From: Zychaea mexicana
Lineage: Eukaryota; Mucoromycota; Mucoromycetes; Mucorales; Lichtheimiaceae
Length of the DNA stretch: 64,000 bases
NCBI RefSeq assembly: GCF_025766255.1
Contig: NW_026516664.1
Location: 930,001-994,000, forward strand
Direction: 5' to 3'
The first letter of the stretch is position 1, and each line of letters begins with the position of its first letter. The notes below the pieces were generated by a model that saw only the letters and a program-made list of their open reading frames with translations, did no database searches and was not told the origin of the DNA. Shown in pieces: positions 49,878-61,552 of the stretch. Both the position numbers and the translations under genes were made by a program.

Positions 49878-50036
49878 AGATTCCTAACCTGTAAATTTTG
49901 CGAAGAAACTGAACACGATCTGTTCAGTTGCGAGGTGTACATCGAATTACACGACCACCTCATTATTTGCGAGGATTGCCGATGTGTTGGGCATGAATCA
50001 TCAGAGAGTACGGAATGCATCAACTCGGGTAATTAG
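49878..50036 (+). pseudogene. Zinc-knuckle fragment
   Basis: A 53-codon piece without ATG, preceded by TGA at 49875. It contains CKFCEETEHDLFSC, an exact C-x2-C-x4-H-x4-C zinc knuckle, then CEDCRCVGHESSESTEC, a second C-x2-C-x4-H-x6-C. Paired knuckles are typical of Gag-like or nucleic-acid-binding proteins of retroelements. Too short to assign. Confidence 0.35.
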
Positions 50037-50224
50037 CGTTGACACGGTAAAATGATACAAATATTCTTACTGTGTATGAAGTATTAACTTTGGGCATTTT
50101 TATAAGCAGTGACGGCACCCTTTTCTTAACCAAACAATAAAAACAATTTCCACAGCTGTTTTCGACATCACTTTTAAGCAGAATACTTTGAGAACATATT
50201 TTCAGCATTGTTTGAAGAACACTT

Positions 50225-50400
50225 GGGAGGCGATAGGGGGGCATTGCCCCCACCCGGGGTCTGGGGCAGAGCCCCAGTAACTGGTCCCTGAAGGACAGAT
50301 GCTGACACGCAGCGAAGCGGAGGGACCAGCTCATATTTCGTGTGGTAGGGCCAAATGAAACAGGAATAAACCCCACCCCCCGCCCACCCCCAGGGAAGAA
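50225..50400. repeat. GC-rich multi-hairpin block
   Basis: Three inverted repeats in about 95 bp: GGGGGC/GCCCCC at 50237-50251, GGGGC/GCCCC at 50263-50275, and CTGGTCCCT (50281-50289) paired with AGGGACCAG (50321-50329), followed by a C-rich run to about 50395. Base composition contrasts sharply with its surroundings; probably part of a dispersed repeat or transposon end. Confidence 0.6.
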
Positions 50401-50957
50401 CACGGGGAACGTGTTGATAAAAAACATGGTCGGATGTAAATAATCGGTGTTGCCACGGAAGCCTATCTCAGACTGTCTAAGACAAGGATCAATATATAAA
50501 CTTCTTTTTTCACTCATTCGTTTCCTTTGAACAATATGTTAGCGCATTTAAAAAGGGTTAAATCGGGATGGAAGGGGGGAATTAGGTTTGATGTACCAGA
50601 AAGATACTTTATATTACATTATCTCTATACTAAAATTCTTGGTATCGATGAGTGATGACAGCAAAGTTTTTTTTTCTTTTCTTTGTGTCTCAGCATAGCA
50701 CAGGCTGCGTCTTCAAAATGTTGTATGTATTCGTATCTCATGCAATTATAAATACTTGAATAATTGACTATCATACAAGACATATGTATACGAGGAATAT
50801 ATCGTACATTATACAAAAATGTGTGTACTAATACTGAGCATAAGCAACGGCCACTTACTTATAAGCAGATCTGCCTGTGTAAATATCGGTGCATATTTGA
50901 TAACTTTAGTAGAAAAGCACCAGTACTTATAAAAAAAGCCATACAGACTTTCGATGA

Positions 50958-51780
50958 TTATCCTCTCAATTGATTGAGCAAGTATTGCAGTATGTAAATC
51001 ATAGCAAAATGATTTCTCTGATATAGTACATAAGCAAAGGAAAAAGGTGTGACTTTTTTTTGTGATTCCAAATGCAAAATGATTCCTTCCAATGCTCCTT
51101 GAAGAAGCCTGGTGTAAGAACGGTTGAAATCAGGGATTGGTTGCTCTTCAACATTAACCATGTTGATACGGCGATAGCGGTTGTCTTGTTCATCCAATAC
51201 AGACCATGATTGGATTATCAATATCATCCCCAAACGTGCGACGCATGGGCGGATTCATATTGTGAAGCGATGGCTCGTTGGTCAGAAAATACAGATACCG
51301 TTCCTTGTCCACATGGCAAGAAATTCACGGTCGTCAAGTTGGGCGTCTTTGCGAGATAATCAAAGAAATCAGGACCGTGCAAGTCGAAATTGCATGTCGA
51401 GTACCCGATTTTCATGCTACTAACTTGCTGAGCAAATCGCAAACGACCCTGTCGAGTGGCCAAGCCGAAGCCGTTGCACAAGAAGAGCGTATGAAGAGTC
51501 GTGAGCTTGCTGACATGGTTCAAGATGATATTGTTCGCGACGTTAAACACCAACATCTTCAATGGACTGTTCGACAACGGAGTTCTGCATGTAATAGCTT
51601 GTAGAGTAAGCTATCGTGATCGGGTCGCAAAACATACGCAAGAGAAAGATCGCAAGCTTCTCCAAAGCAGCAAGTGCCCGGATAATATCTGGCGCCAAGT
51701 TTCACCCGTACATGCCAGGACATCTTCTTGTAGGTGCGAAGACTGTTTGATGATGGCTACTAAATCCAAACCACTGCAAT
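50958..51780 (-). pseudogene. F-box/LRR relic, leftward
   Basis: After an acceptor-like TTGCAG near 51779 the minus strand reads a degenerate F-box: LVAIIKQSSHLQEDVLACTG then ETWRQILSGHLLLWRSLRSF, comparable to STWRKRLLTCPLAWRTL in gene A. A TAG follows in the same frame near 51620, then leucine-rich pieces VSKLTTLHTLFLCNGFGL and LAKTPNLTTVNFLPCG. A frame change near 51230 leads to NRSYTRLLQGALEG. One stop and one shift make a pseudogene the simplest call; a diverged, oddly spliced gene is possible. Confidence 0.45.
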
Positions 51781-53055
51781 TCACTCATTTCACCTCGGTG
51801 ACCATTTGTAGGGTGCTGGTTGTTACTCGTGGTACAAGATTTGCTACGATAACGGACTTTATAAGCTGAAACTCGGTGCTGCATGGTACAGTTATTGTTG
51901 TTACTGCCGTGCGTCGTCGTTGTAGTAGCAGCGGTGAGTGCCCTAAAAGAATGGCCACGTCTTTGGTATTGGGACACGCGTTCATGATGGTGCTCATTAT
52001 ATAGGCGTAACGGCTCGATAATGGTGATAAGATGGAGTGCGGTAACAACTGTAGTTGATACATTGTTTGGTTGCTCAGATCTATGTATTGGTGCCTGCAA
52101 ATGAAAGAAGACACTAGAGAGAAAGAAGCCAACCATTAGGATTGGATGAGAGAATGGGAGCGGTGGGATTTCGATTAGGGAGACAATCAACAGCTTCTGT
52201 TTAACTTCTTACCATTCACCACAAGTATCATGAATTTCAGTTATGGAAATCATTTGCATACAGTACTTCGAATCGATTCCGCAACAGCGGAACCAGAATT
52301 CTTGTCAAAAATAAAAAAATAAAATCTCGCTAAGCAGCACAACAGGAAGACGACCAATACAGTACATGACCTGGCAATTATTACCACCACAGGGATGGAT
52401 ATCCGAAGCTACCCGGCTTTATCCTTTTTCTGTTCCCATCACTACCAAAAGCAAAACGCACTATTCAAATCGATCGGAACGCTGTTTAACATTGGGGTGC
52501 TGCTCTTGCGATGATATCGCCGAGTTACCGCTCAATAGGTGAAACGTGTCAGATAAGCGATATATGGCGCTGGATACGAAGTTTATAGCGACCAATCGAC
52601 CCTCAAGTTCGTGGCTCAGAAAATCATGACTTTTAATTACGAGCATTGCCGTAGCGTTTGCTAGTCATAAATCCGTAAGCCTCCACGCTAACAGATTTTC
52701 GCTTGCTACGGCTGACGTTTGACTGCGGCAGCTCAATCTGCATACTGAAATGGTGGTAATACAATAACTGCGCCTCCTCTTCTATACGTATCACACGGAT
52801 TTTCCTCCGAGAAAAGAAAAGCCTCATTGTAACACACTTTGTTGCATCAACGATCAAACCTGCCATCATATATAAAGCCCATGACTTTGTTAAGACTATC
52901 GTAGGTGACATTTCTGTCTTTGCAACAAATTGTTTCAAAGTATGCGAATTTCGATATCACACTTTTATGCAATGTGGCGCGCCTGTGTAACTAGCTGACA
53001 ACTAACGTACTCTACATTAGCTCCTTCTTATAAAGCAGCAGAAAGCACGAAAGAT
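51781..53055. other. Intergenic, divergent between F-box members
   Basis: Upstream of both the leftward relic and the rightward F-box gene C. A minus frame at 52633-52938 is unrecognised. No clear TPR part of the relic could be found here. Confidence 0.4.
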
Positions 53056-55219
53056 ATGGACCTAGCAACTCCGTCGTCACTCTTTGACCCCATTGCTGCC
53101 CACAATTCACTCCAGCTAATCAAGACCGTTCTCGACCAATGCGACGACTACAGTCAGCTCATTGAACATGCGACCAATACGGAATTACTTGTACAACAAT
53201 ATCAACTCATTGCGTTGCTTGACCATCGCGCTTATGCGTTTGGAATGAAAGGCCAGTTTGCCAAAGCTGTCAAAGATGCCGAAACCATGATCTCGTATGG
53301 ACCTACCACTGCGGCTGGACACCTTCGTCTTGTCAGTCTTTTAGATATGCAAGGAAAACACTTAAAAGCTACTGAGGCGTGTCAAGCAGCCATGGAAACT
53401 ATTTCGCCCGACGACCCAGCATACAATCAATTTCTGCAATGCAAAACAAGGGCAATGGAAAGGAACGACATACGTCTTGACATCATTGCTGCGCTTGCTG
53501 CAAAGGATGATACAGAGAATACGCATGCTATTATCGACAACATTATCGCTCGAGTGCCTGACAAGGAACGGTCAATCTGTTTACTGGATGTGTCTGGTAC
53601 ATGGCACAGAAACTTGGTGGGATGTCAGTCCGCCTGGAACTTTATATCAAACAAGGGAAGCGAAAATGACACTACAGTTGCACGCGTGCTACCGTATATT
53701 GCCGAGCATGTCAAAAATCTCACTATATCGACGTCGAACACATCAGTATTGCTTCATTACTTGGATTGTATGGACACAGGGAGATTCAAGAATGTCCAGT
53801 CGTTGAAAATGACAAGTATGTGTTATGTACATGGAAGTAAATGGGTAGTGTCTGCTATTTTTAAGTCACTCTCTCACACATATTGAATCCACAAAATGTG
53901 TATTAGGAGAAACTACTGGGCTTATGAATGCAAATATGCACATGTTGTACACAAGTGCATTGTGGCAATTGCAAAATACCTTGACTTGTCTAGAACTTTT
54001 CTTTGCTTCGTGCAACACAGAGATTTCGTTATCGAGTTTACTATTTTATTGCCCAAATATCGAAAAGCTGGTGTTCAGCGCAAGGTCAGCAACACTTGCA
54101 TCTCTCATCGGCGATCTTGAACTTATGGGAGGGTCACACCGTGCGCTTGTCGACTTGGATTTGGACACAGGGATAGCTACTGGTGAAGCACTTGAAGCGA
54201 TTCTGAAACGATGCCCTAAACTACGCCGACTATCAGTATTCGGGTGCGAACCAAGTGTCCTTGACGTGATCCATGAAGGACGATGCTGCCCGGACCTGGT
54301 GATCTTTGGTTATAGCCCAAGTTTTGAAATTGTGCAACTTAATGAATTGGAAGACGAGAGTGTCGGACCCGGATTACGAGCCCTTTATACTCCTAATGGT
54401 GGTACTGGTGCGCCCGCTGACAAACTTTTGCCGCTGCTGAAGAAGCATGCAAAGACGTTGCAAAGAGTTTATGCAAATATGGAGGAGGAAAGCCAGGACT
54501 ACGATAACAACCCGTCACTCTTTGAAGAGCCCTTAGGGTTCGAACGACTAATGAAATTGACCTACTGGCCCGAGGAACACATTGAAACGCTCTTCTTACG
54601 ATCCCTTGGAAGCAGCCTTGGTTCCGTCACGTTTTTCAGCCCAACATGCTCGTCTAATATACCAGCATTTACTGATGTCATGTTAAAGCTGACCAGTCTA
54701 CAGGACATGGAAATTGCTCGTGCTTCATCAGAGGAGGGTGAAGACCATGCTGCCAGTCAGCTAGTGCAAATGTGCAAGACGTACGCTGCGCTTCCAGAGT
54801 CTCAACAAACGATGCGGATGCTTCGGTTTTGGTACTGTAGCTGCTTAAATGACGACGTGCTAAGTGCCATGACTGAGCTGAAGACGCTTACAACAATCGA
54901 GCTTGCTGGTGAGTCCCGTGTTACAACACAAGGACTTGTTCGCTTTTTCAAGAGGATGAATAAGGCTGCCACTGTGAAAAAGGTGTGCTTACAGGATATC
55001 GATGCCGTGGACGACTGCGTCCTCAATGCAATCGCAAGTATGAGCCACCTGGAGACGCTCGAGATGGACGATATGTCAACAGTCACAGATATTGGTCTTC
55101 AGGATGTAATAGATAGTGTAAAGACGCTACGAAACTTGAAATTAGAGGGATGTGACACTTTTTCTGAAGAAGCACTCTTATATGCAAGAAGCAAGATAAA
55201 ACATTTTGAAAAATGTTAA
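53056..55219 (+). CDS. TPR/F-box/LRR protein C (diverged paralogue)
   Basis: Fourth recognisable member of the Dia2/Pof3-like family, 690 residues, exons 53056-53815 and 53907-55219 (91-nt intron, near the position used in genes A and B and also phase 1). TPR-like helices at about 50-117 (DHRAYAFGMKGQFAKAVKDA, then LRLVSLLDMQGKHLKATEAC). F-box at about 159-198 (AIIDNIIARVPDKERSICLL, then GTWHRNLVGCQSAWNFI), weaker than in A and B. LRRs follow and end in LRNLKLEGCDTFSEEALLYA. It lacks the low-complexity insert of A and B. About 45 kb from the tandem cluster, so dispersal predates or accompanied divergence. Predicted SCF substrate receptor; target unknown. Confidence 0.82.
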
Positions 55220-55993
55220 AAAAAAGAATATCTAGTCTGGATGGTACATTTGTAATACATAATGCATAACACCGCCCCTATGGCACTACACTGGGCCATG
55301 CCAAACGGCCGTGCTAATGTCCAGCTTTGTCACTCGACCCTGATAAGGAAAAACTTTGATCCACGCAACGGGCCCCCTGACAGCCGAGATTGCACGCGCC
55401 GCCTTAAAAGAAGTGGGACTGCTTGTAATAAATTTTTTCGCGTATAAAAAAAGCTCCGGGCCCCCTGCGTTCAACATACATCTTTCTCTCGTACAACAGT
55501 TTTCATACAAGAAAAAAGGCAAGTTTATTTCAAAAATTATATCGATGATTTCCATAAAGACGCGTATGTGCAAAGCTCCCCTTTGGTATCTGGAGGAAAG
55601 GGAATTAGCTATGATGAAAACCAACACAGACCTGATCTGACTCAATAATGGGGAAAAAACGTTATTGCCTATTTACTACGTGAGCGTTCCCTCATAATAC
55701 CTTTGGTTTTGGTTTTGTGCATCGTGTTTTCTTTGGATATTATAAACATATAATATCGAGCATATTGCTTACTCGTATCTCTTTTCTTCTCTGATATACA
55801 GGTTTCTTCCGGTTTTTCTTAGTTTTAAAAATTAGTTGTTAGTATAGTTTTTGTTACTTTATTATTAAAATTTCAGTTTGCTTCATTCGGAATTTGTGAA
55901 ATGTTGCTTGCAATGTATACATGATTAAGGAGTGCGTAATATAGGGAATAGTGGAAAGTTGTACGTATGTGTGTAAAAGGAGGGTATATACGT
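55220..55993. other. Intergenic with a GC-richer patch
   Basis: At about 55265-55470 the sequence is GC-richer and GGGCCCCCTG recurs; overlapping frames on both strands are unrecognised. The remainder is T-rich 3' flank of the minus-strand OPT gene. Confidence 0.4.
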
Positions 55994-58814
55994 CTATTGA
56001 TTACAGTCGAGACAGCAGTAATCGAGATATTTTGCATCTACATATGTAAAAACACTGGTTAGCTTCATGTCACGTGTACCAGGAGATTTTCCACTAGATG
56101 TAGACTTTTGTTTTCTGGTATTACCTTGACGATTGCCCCACCATATGGGAAACGGATGATCAACACCGTCGGCGGCACCATGTAAAGCGAACGCTACAAA
56201 GAAAACCATCAAAGAAGTGGCCGAATCTAAGCCTGTCGATACCAAGTAGTTGTATTTGATAAACCAATTTCTACGGTATCGGCGCAGATACCATTGCGAC
56301 ACCACCACCAAGCAGAGTGCAATTGTGATATAAGATGTGGCTGCACCGGGTAACGTGCAGAGACCGACCAGGATCATGGGGATATTGACGCGGTCGAATC
56401 CCATGAGCGGAAACCGTTTGTGCAGTAGCCAACAGGGAAGTGGTAAAAAGAAACCAATGATAAAGCCCCACAAGACAATATAATACCGTGTGCCGGGGCC
56501 AAACATAGCCATAGGTCCAATGGCACCCCAAGTGATAGCGGCTGAATTGATGGTTTGTGGAGTAGCACCATTCCAGACGTTGTTGCCAACTGGATTCAAT
56601 AAGATCTCTCGTTCGTTGCTGACCACGCTCTTTAAAAAGAATGAGTTTTTTACAGAATGATCTGACAGGGAATACTGGAAGTAAGTAAGGCCAAGGGAGT
56701 GCTGTTACAAATAAACTTACTTCGTTGACGATATAATTGAACAACGAGCCAAGAATGGTGCCGAGGATTTGATGTAAAAAGACTATACGGGGTGGTACTT
56801 TGAGGTAGTGGCCGATCTTCAGGTCATTAGCCATAAGTCCAGCTTGGCTTAATGTATTGAAGCCCAGTGTCTTGAAATACATATTGGCCACTGCATATAT
56901 AGATATGATTATGATTTTTTTGACGAGTATACCATTAGTAGGAGGGAAGCGTTATTGGATGCAAGTTTTTTCGCTCGGTTGTGTTATTTCTTACCAGGCA
57001 AACCAGGCAGGATGAAACCGCATATCATTTCGGCAAAAACATTCAGCCCAAATCCTTGCCCCGTAACGGCCGTGATTAAGTTCAGTGGAAGTGACAAGAC
57101 AGTTGATATAGCGATTGCCAGAATTACACCCCACCAGGGCAATTGGCTGTGATTAACGTAAGCGATCCCGATATTCAAGGCAATGCCAATAACAAAAATC
57201 GTATAGTACCACCATGCAGGCACCTGCTTGTTATAGGAGTTAATAATCTCTAAGTATATGTATGTACGTTCCAAGAAGCTCCTTTTTCACCTCCTGCTTC
57301 AAAGAGGTAGAGATATTATATGTAAGCATTTACCTCTTTGTATGCAGACATCAATCGCATATGTATATCCATCTTGCCTTCCTTGAAATGATCCCGCGTA
57401 TTGCGCATGTTTCTCCATAGTCGCTTGCCATAATACAACACAACATGCGTAATCGACGCCGTTACAGCAAAATTGATGAACACGTAGTTGATGGCCGATG
57501 TTGCAGGAAAACTAGGTCGCCCGACCTGATCCAACATGGTTCTGTTTAGCGAATTATCCGGATTCAGGACCAAATGCTGTGGATAGACTTCAGATTGCTG
57601 TGACGTTTCGTTGAACAAGTAAATTGAATTGGACAAGAAAGGAAACCTTTGTGCATCCCAGACGTCATAGTGGTAGATGAGTGGATACAGGAACCACATG
57701 AGCAAGATGCCGCCAAAGACATTCAATTGGACCCATAGTGGTAAGACCAAGGGGTTCATGGCTGACAGATAATTCCAATCGAAACTGAGCTGCATGATGC
57801 CCAAACCTTCGTTGACTGCCAGGCCGCCAAAGAGTCTTTGAAACCAGACCGACGAGGTGTTGGCCAAGCAGAGGACAGAAAATCCGCCCAACAATGGAAA
57901 TAGGTATTGTGGGATAAATTCGTATACAAACATGCCTCCAAATATAATAAAAAAGAAGCGTGTTCTCCATCGCGCTTCGGACTTGCTTGAGTTTAGAGTA
58001 CGGAGCAAGGAGACAGTCGGTAATGATGTGGGCCAAATCATATCCGGAGGATACACCAAGAATTGGCGTAGTTGGCCGGCAATACCATACCCCACAATCT
58101 GAGTCGCAAAGAGCAAGAATATCGAGCCAGCCGCACCCGGGGGGTCACTGTAGTAAAGGTTTTGTGCAGATAAGATGTATGTCGCATAAGCGGATGTGTT
58201 GGCAGCCGAGACGAGAACGTAGATGCACGTGTGCTCTTTGACGTTGAAGGGACCAGGATTGAGCCATTCGACTTTGGGTAAATAGCGCGCCCAGGCATTG
58301 CATACAATATAGGCGACCATTAGCATGAACGTGTTGGAAAGTGGTAAACCAACAGGTTTGAACAGCATCAGCTGATAAACAGATGCACTAAGACATCCTA
58401 ATAACTAGTTGTTGTGGGCCAACCAGGGTGTTGTTGTTGATGATGATGATAGAGTAGGCGCACATGTCAGTTTAGAAATCATCCGTCGTCAGTACTGCTG
58501 TTCTACCATTATAAACTTGTTTTTTCTCTTCTTTCTAGTACGGGAAACTTTTAACTCACTGAGCCAACGATCAACGTACGAAGAGTAAGACAGGGCAACG
58601 TCGCATCGTCTTCCATTGTGGCTAGCTCATTAACGACTTTGATATCCGAATGTTCGTCTTCATCGCTTGCTGTGGTAACGGGCTCTCCTTCTTTTATTTT
58701 TTGTGTAGTTTGTCTTTCCTCCCATGGCATCGACGAATCCGCATCATAGTATATCTCGGGTGTTGCTGCCGGATCTTCTATTACTTTGGCGGGAACCTTC
58801 TTTTCGTCATTCAT
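55994..58814 (-). CDS. Oligopeptide transporter (OPT family)
   Basis: Proton-coupled importer of small peptides, plasma or vacuolar membrane. 786 residues, exons 58814-58560, 58404-57334, 57223-56995, 56890-56721 and 56629-55994, phases consistent. An acidic, Glu/Asp-rich N-tail of about 75 residues is followed by LTLRTLIVGSLLGCLSASVY as the first helix. The OPT signature NPGPFNVKEH is present, and the KIPPR-type motif appears as KVPPR. Further family strings: LPWWGVILAI, AVTGQGFGLNVFAEMICGF, FKTLGFNTLSQAG, SAAITWGAIGPMAMFG and LHGAADGVDHPFPIWWG. Many hydrophobic helices, with the usual length for fungal OPTs. The acceptor for exon 2 (CAACTAG|TTATTAGG) was picked over two nearby AGs because only it keeps frame. 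Substrate cannot be told from sequence. Confidence 0.92.
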
Positions 58815-59774
58815 GACTTTTTGTTATTGTAAACAAAGGAAGGTTGGCGGTAATAAAGGGAAAAAAAGAGAGGGTATAAAAGATGTATGTAAAAAGATAA
58901 ATTGTTTAAAATGCAGTCAAAACAACAAATTTACAGACGATGGTGCTCATCAATTTAAACAAAGCAGTGAAAACCGGCTCGCGTTGTAAAGGGAACGGGA
59001 AGGAATGGGATGATCATGCACTCACACTCATTTAATTTACGTGAGATTTTCAATCTTTGCTTGCCATGCAACTACTAGCAGCCACAAGAGCCCCTTCTTT
59101 GCTTCTATCGCCATCCCTTTGGCTACGTCAATGCAAACGTGTGCATAAAAAGAGGACGAGGTCGTTCTCAATTCCACTGATTACCATACGCCATCCTCTT
59201 TATCGTTCCCATCCCATACACGTCCATGCAAATTATAATTTCCGATTTTATCTCCCTTTTGTAGAAGTTGAGAAGCTGTTGTAAAGTAGACGACAGATTA
59301 CGCGAACACTGTTTTGATCTCAGCCGAGTCAATTCATGGCGCAGGATGAACAATCTGCAACATCGGTGTGCGCCTTTCTAAGTGTTGCTTTTATTCCGCT
59401 TAAGCTTTCATGTTTTTCTCTATATGATTCTAAATCGAGTAGTATGTTATGCTATTCTTCGGCATCCTCCGGCTTGAAATCCGGTGCAGTACACCTCGTT
59501 ACTTTCACTTTCTCTCTGGTTGCAATCATTATTTCTCGAGGACTTTCCAGGACCCTCGATGAAATTGGCCAAGTAAAATTGAGAAACAGTAATTTATATT
59601 ATTAGTCAAGTAGATTGGTTCGGTGTTGTTGTTGTTGATGATGATCGGTTTGGCGGGATAAAGAAAGGGAAGAAAGCAAGACAGGAAGGGGTATACAACA
59701 CAATGAAATATTACAAGAAAGGTTTACTCTAAACACACAAAAGAAAAGTGATAAAAATTGCGAGTTTACTGTTG
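58815..59774. other. Intergenic, no gene seen
   Basis: OPT promoter region and the 3' flank of the aspartic protease. Short unsupported frames only. Confidence 0.5.
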
Positions 59775-61187
59775 CTACTGTTGAGCATTGCCACCGTTGC
59801 TATTGGCATCCTCGTTAGGCGAAGCAGAGGTGGAAGTGTCCTTGCCTTCGATTGCTGGAGCAAATCCAATTCGGTGCTGTCCAAAGTCGAACACGGTGAC
59901 ATAGTTACGCAAAAGCATGTTGCCCAAGATGTAATGTTCAGAGGGGACAAAGAACAGCATGCACTGGCCATCTTCTTCACGACGACCCACGAGGCGGGAA
60001 ATGGGCAAGCCAATGTACACGGATGTACCCTGGCCGCCGGACTCAGGGAATACAATCTTGATTTCGTTCTCGTCATCCAAGTACTTGCAGTCAACCAAAA
60101 ATTGGTTGTCCACCACCTGCACATCGGGCGCAATCGTTTTCGCCAGCTGCTGGGCCAGGTGTTTGGGCAAATACATGAAATTTGATCCAGTATCAATGGC
60201 AAAAGGGGTGCCCTGAGCGGCAAATTTGAAGTTGACGTTCTTCAACTGAAAGCCTTGAATCCATGCTGTCCATCGCTCGTGTACTGGCAAGCCTGTTGCT
60301 TTGTGTTTGTAAGTCACGACATCGGTATACACCACATCGCCAGCCATCTTTTCCTCATTGATGTCGCCAAACATGATTTCACCACACCATTCTGATTCTT
60401 CAGACTCGCCGATAAAGACCGAAAACAGTGGCTGAGGAATCTTGTTGGCCAAGTACAATGCTTGTGGGAAAGGATAGTAGGATTGGTTGAAGCGCTGGTA
60501 CATGATCGTGCCGCCTGGGTAACCGGCGCCGAAAATACCATCCAAAACATACTCGTCGCCGCCGTTTTCGGTCGTGTTTTGCTGTGCAATGGGACCTTCA
60601 TTCGTATCGACCATGGCCAGAACCTGCTTGTCTAATTCCAAATCGCCGATCTTGATCGTGTCAACAAAATAGTCTCCCAAAGCATTACCGGTGCCGTATG
60701 TAATGTTCAAGGGATACTTCGTTTCGTGGTACGTGCTCGATTGGCTGGGATCGAATTGGCTGCCAGACAGACAGCCATCCGTTTCTGAGCACTTGTTGGA
60801 CGGGATCCAAGTATCAGCACTGCCAGTGTCGAATAGGAGTAGGAATTCCTGTGCGGGCGTGCCAATCGAAACGTTGATGGCGAGTTCGTATAATTCAATG
60901 TCATTAAGTAGAGGTACGTAGTGCGTGGCGTTCTTTGTCGACTGCTGCTCGTCATCGTTACTGCTGTCAGTTGTTGACGAGGTTGCGCTGTCTTCACCGA
61001 TATTGTCGAGGATGGTATCGTAGTCGACAGCATGGAAACGGTTGCGATGGTAGCGTACGTCGTCGTTGGGCAGGTTGCGACGTGCAACGCGACGGATGGG
61101 CAGACGCACGGGCTCAACTTGGTCTTTTGCAGACACACCAAGCATCGTAGCAGCCACGGCAGCCAACGCAAACGTGATAGGACGCAT
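59775..61187 (-). CDS. Secreted aspartic protease (pepsin family, A1)
   Basis: Endopeptidase of the secretory pathway, 470 residues, no introns. Signal peptide about residues 1-20 (MRPITFALAAVAATMLGVSA). A propeptide with basic residues (RRVARRNL) and a Ser/Asp/Glu-rich linker runs to about 95. The mature bilobal enzyme has catalytic Asp120 in LFDTGSADTW and Asp332 in AIDTGSNF, and the flap Tyr164 in NITYGTG. Cys pairs are present in both lobes, with several N-x-S/T sites. The C-tail (KDTSTSASPNEDANSN) is hydrophilic with no hydrophobic end, so no GPI anchor. I chose ATG 61187 rather than the in-frame 61325: the 46 extra codons are pyrimidine-rich leader (poly-Phe/Ser/Pro) that would bury the signal peptide. 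Nutritional or cell-wall proteolysis is likely. Confidence 0.93.
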   Translation of the reverse strand: MRPITFALAAVAATMLGVSAKDQVEPVRLPIRRVARRNLPNDDVRYHRNRFHAVDYDTILDNIGEDSATSSTTDSSNDDEQQSTKNATHYVPLLNDIELYELAINVSIGTPAQEFLLLFDTGSADTWIPSNKCSETDGCLSGSQFDPSQSSTYHETKYPLNITYGTGNALGDYFVDTIKIGDLELDKQVLAMVDTNEGPIAQQNTTENGGDEYVLDGIFGAGYPGGTIMYQRFNQSYYPFPQALYLANKIPQPLFSVFIGESEESEWCGEIMFGDINEEKMAGDVVYTDVVTYKHKATGLPVHERWTAWIQGFQLKNVNFKFAAQGTPFAIDTGSNFMYLPKHLAQQLAKTIAPDVQVVDNQFLVDCKYLDDENEIKIVFPESGGQGTSVYIGLPISRLVGRREEDGQCMLFFVPSEHYILGNMLLRNYVTVFDFGQHRIGFAPAIEGKDTSTSASPNEDANSNGGNAQQ

Positions 61188-61552
61188 TCGGTCAAGTGGA
61201 TATGTAAAAAGGTGAGTAGAGGGAAAGGAAGGAAAGAAAGAACGGAAGGGGAGAAGGAAAAAAGGAGGGAAGAGAGAGCAAGAGAAGAGACGGACAGAGA
61301 GAGCGAAAAGAAGTGAAAGGACCAAATTATAGAGTCAGGCACAAACACAAACGAGCAAAAAAAAGGATGTTTAACCCAATAAAGAAACTCTCCACTCGAT
61401 TAGGGTGACACAGAACCAATTATTACTTGCTAAGAATAGAATCTACATGTGCTAAAGATGCTGCCGTGTATGCTATAAGTGCAGTTGCCAGTTTTTAAGT
61501 ATGTGTTGGATGTTTACACGGTGATGGTGCTAATGATAACATGATTAGAAAA
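61188..61552. other. Promoter of aspartic protease and 3' flank of GT15 gene
   Basis: Strong purine bias on the plus strand at 61200-61320, i.e. a pyrimidine-rich leader for the protease. No frame supported. Confidence 0.5.

Larger units (their letters stand above)
49438..50957. other. Intergenic, transposon-derived debris
   Basis: Contains the zinc-knuckle fragment (49878-50036) and the GC-rich hairpin block (50225-50400). The rest is AT-rich with no supported gene. A 165-codon minus frame at 50020-50517 crosses the hairpin block and is judged an accident of GC-rich repeats. Confidence 0.4.

Noticed and set aside
50020..50517. 165-codon minus-strand gene across the GC-rich block
   Set aside because: The frame owes its length to GC-rich hairpin sequence, has no domain-like pattern and overlaps the inverted repeats.
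61188..61348. Longer N-terminus of the aspartic protease or an overlapping Ser/Leu-rich gene
   Set aside because: The extra codons are a pyrimidine-rich leader; only the start at 61187 places a proper signal peptide at the N-terminus.
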